Origin: Weizmannia acidilactici
GTDB lineage: Bacteria > Bacillota > Bacilli > Bacillales > Bacillaceae_C
Direction of reading: 5' to 3'
Length of the DNA stretch: 63,515 nt
Assembly: GCF_008974185.1 (NCBI RefSeq)
Contig: NZ_BKZP01000019.1
Span: 1-63,515 of the forward strand
Numbering within the stretch: the first letter of the stretch is position 1; every line of letters starts with the position of its first letter. The position numbers and the translations under genes were made by a program. The notes under the pieces are model-generated. The model made no database searches. It was not told the DNA's origin and saw nothing but the letters and a program-made list of their open reading frames with translations. This document shows, piece by piece, positions 62,106-63,515 of the stretch.

Positions 62106-63242
62106 ATGAATTTGCCCCAGTTGTACAACACGACACTCTCCGAAGAAATCCTGGAGATTTTTGATGATCTCCATGCCCATCCTGAACTCAGCATGGAAGA
62201 ATACCGTACCACCCAATTTTTGAAAGAGAAATTAACCGGACTCGGATGCCGTGTGAAAACGTTCGGAGATGATCCCGGCGTCGTTGCCGAATTTGGAAGC
62301 GAATCCCCTGTAGTCGGCATCCGCGCTGACATGGATGCCCTCTGGCAGGAAGTGGACGGGGTATTCCGCGCCAACCACTCTTGCGGGCACGACGCACATA
62401 TGGCAATGGTACTCGGGACATTAATGTATTTTAAAAAAATGAATATCCGGCCAAAAGGAACAATCCGCTATATTTTCCAGCCGGCGGAAGAAATCGGCCA
62501 GGGCGCAAAGCTGATGATCAAAAAAGGGGCCGTAAATGACCTGGAATATTTGTTTGGCGTCCATCTCCGCCCCGTGCAGGAGACGAAAAATGGGCACGCC
62601 TCCCCTTCCATTCTCCACGGCGCGAGTGCAACCATCACCGGGAAAATTATCGGGGAGGATGCACATGCCAGCCGACCGCATCTCGGGACGAACGCCATCG
62701 AAGTTGCGGCTTCCCTTGTGAATGAACTTGCCCATATCCACGCAGACCCGCTTGTGCCCCATTCGGTTAAAATGACACAACTCCAGGCCGGCGGAACTAG
62801 CACCAATATCATCCCGGGGCAGGCCCATTTCAGCCTTGATCTGCGCGCGCAAACGAATGAAGTGATGGAGCACCTAATCGGTCAGGTACAACGCGCCGTG
62901 CATACGATCGCCGAATTTTTCAACGTCAAAATCGAGCTGTATGTCCCGGATTATCTTGCCGCAGCCACAATGAACCGGGAAGCAGCAGACATTATGGCGG
63001 CCGCCATTCGTGAATGCCTCGGCAATGACAAATGCGATCCTCCACTTGTGACGACAGGCGGGGAAGACTTCCATTTTTACGCAAAAAAACGGCCTGGCTT
63101 AAAAACGACGATGCTCGGCCTCGGCTGCGGGCTCACCCCGGGGCTTCATCACCCGCAGATGGCATTCGACCGGAAAGCCATCCTCACAGGCGTCCAAATT
63201 CTCTCCTCCGCCCTGTTAAAAGCGCTGGATGCCGCCAACTAA
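62106..63242 (+). CDS. amhX: M20-family amidohydrolase (AmhX-like)
   Basis: Zn peptidase/deacylase of 378 residues, very like B. subtilis AmhX. Motifs are [26 protein letters not shown] (metal ligands Cys/His), [15 protein letters not shown] (Glu), LFGVHLRP, the dimerisation domain with [15 protein letters not shown], and [11 protein letters not shown]. It belongs to the IAA-amino-acid hydrolase/hippurate hydrolase subfamily and removes N-acyl groups from amino acids; the true substrate is unknown. Single gene. Confidence 0.92.
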   Translation: MNLPQLYNTTLSEEILEIFDDLHAHPELSMEEYRTTQFLKEKLTGLGCRVKTFGDDPGVVAEFGSESPVVGIRADMDALWQEVDGVFRANHSCGHDAHMAMVLGTLMYFKKMNIRPKGTIRYIFQPAEEIGQGAKLMIKKGAVNDLEYLFGVHLRPVQETKNGHASPSILHGASATITGKIIGEDAHASRPHLGTNAIEVAASLVNELAHIHADPLVPHSVKMTQLQAGGTSTNIIPGQAHFSLDLRAQTNEVMEHLIGQVQRAVHTIAEFFNVKIELYVPDYLAAATMNREAADIMAAAIRECLGNDKCDPPLVTTGGEDFHFYAKKRPGLKTTMLGLGCGLTPGLHHPQMAFDRKAILTGVQILSSALLKALDAAN

Positions 63243-63498
63243 ACAAATTGGAAGGATTTCGCCGGTTACGTTTTTTATAGTCACGGCTTTGGATCATTTG
63301 AATGTACCGGCCTACGGCAAATATTTTGTCTCTGTATTTTTTCCCAACATGCAAAAACCGGTCCCGGAATTAAAAAATCAGGTGTCTGTTTAAACATGAT
63401 TGTTCTTTATACCTTTCCAACGCTTTTCACAGGAAGGCTTTTCTTCTTAAAATAAAGTTTATGTTTGTATCTTCATAAAACGTAATTTCACAATCGAG

Positions 63499-63515
63499 TA
63501 GGAGGAGGTGACTAA
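63499..63515 (+). promoter_or_regulatory. Strong ribosome binding site at the window end
   Basis: AGGAGGAGGTGACTAA is an almost perfect Shine-Dalgarno sequence (63499-63514). The gene it serves starts just past the window. The preceding 250 bases hold no gene. Confidence 0.6.

Overview
The window looks like a chromosomal segment of a low-to-mid GC Bacillaceae bacterium. Gene content and order point to a Bacillus coagulans (Heyndrickxia/Weizmannia)-type organism, but this is inference from gene families; no marker such as 16S rRNA is present. Almost everything is ordinary chromosome: no phage, transposase, plasmid or CRISPR array was seen.

Layout. 1-0.94 kb: the 3' end of a LysM/NlpC-P60 cell wall hydrolase. 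1.05-3.7 kb: nagA-nagB-nagR with a NagR operator just downstream of the -10 box. 3.8-10.2 kb: an MFS exporter, metA, manA, a VOC protein, cvfB, two tiny linked proteins and a YdjO-like zinc-ribbon protein. 10.2-16.3 kb: a complete Leloir operon, galK-galE-galT-galM-galR, with paired operator-like palindromes upstream of the promoter. 16.3-19.5 kb: an acyl-CoA dehydrogenase, tRNA-Thr and tRNA-Ser, a class C acid phosphatase lipoprotein and a yvrJ/DUF2922/DUF1659 cluster of small proteins. 19.8-23.7 kb: a LuxR/GAF-type regulator divergent from a three-gene operon of exported or membrane proteins (DUF6230-like, DUF6114-like and a Ser/Lys-rich secreted protein). 23.6-28.9 kb: a DUF1002 protein, an RpiR regulator, a short metallophosphatase and a glutamate/dicarboxylate symporter behind a ydaO-type cyclic-di-AMP riboswitch.

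29-31 kb: a histidine phosphatase, a strong candidate small RNA on the minus strand divergent from an XRE regulator, and a Met/Gly/Ser-rich two-TM protein. 31-36 kb: a two-component system and a MacAB/YknXYZ-type efflux pump. 36-42.2 kb: an LCP protein, an HAD hydrolase and the qoxABCD aa3 quinol oxidase operon, preceded by an 11-bp-period TATGAA array. 42-48.4 kb: an SDR with an overlapping cre site, a TarH-like ATPase, VanZ, an SH3b amidase and phosphoglucomutase. 48.6-58.7 kb: a nine-gene teichuronic-acid-like (tua) cluster with an extra nucleotide-sugar epimerase and PhoP-box-like repeats upstream of tuaA. 59-63.2 kb: a CDF metal exporter, a YhfP-like reductase, a HesB-like protein and an AmhX-like amidohydrolase. 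The window ends on a strong ribosome binding site for the next gene.

The genes share two themes. The first is sugar and amino-sugar use feeding nucleotide sugars (gal, nag, manA, pgcA), which supply wall polymers (tua, TarH, LCP, wall hydrolases). The second is global regulation: cre-like sites, PhoP-like boxes, the c-di-AMP riboswitch and the candidate sRNA. The best candidates for undescribed biology are the 29.8-30.0 kb sRNA, the DUF6230/DUF6114 operon with its divergent regulator, and c-di-AMP control of a glutamate-type symporter.
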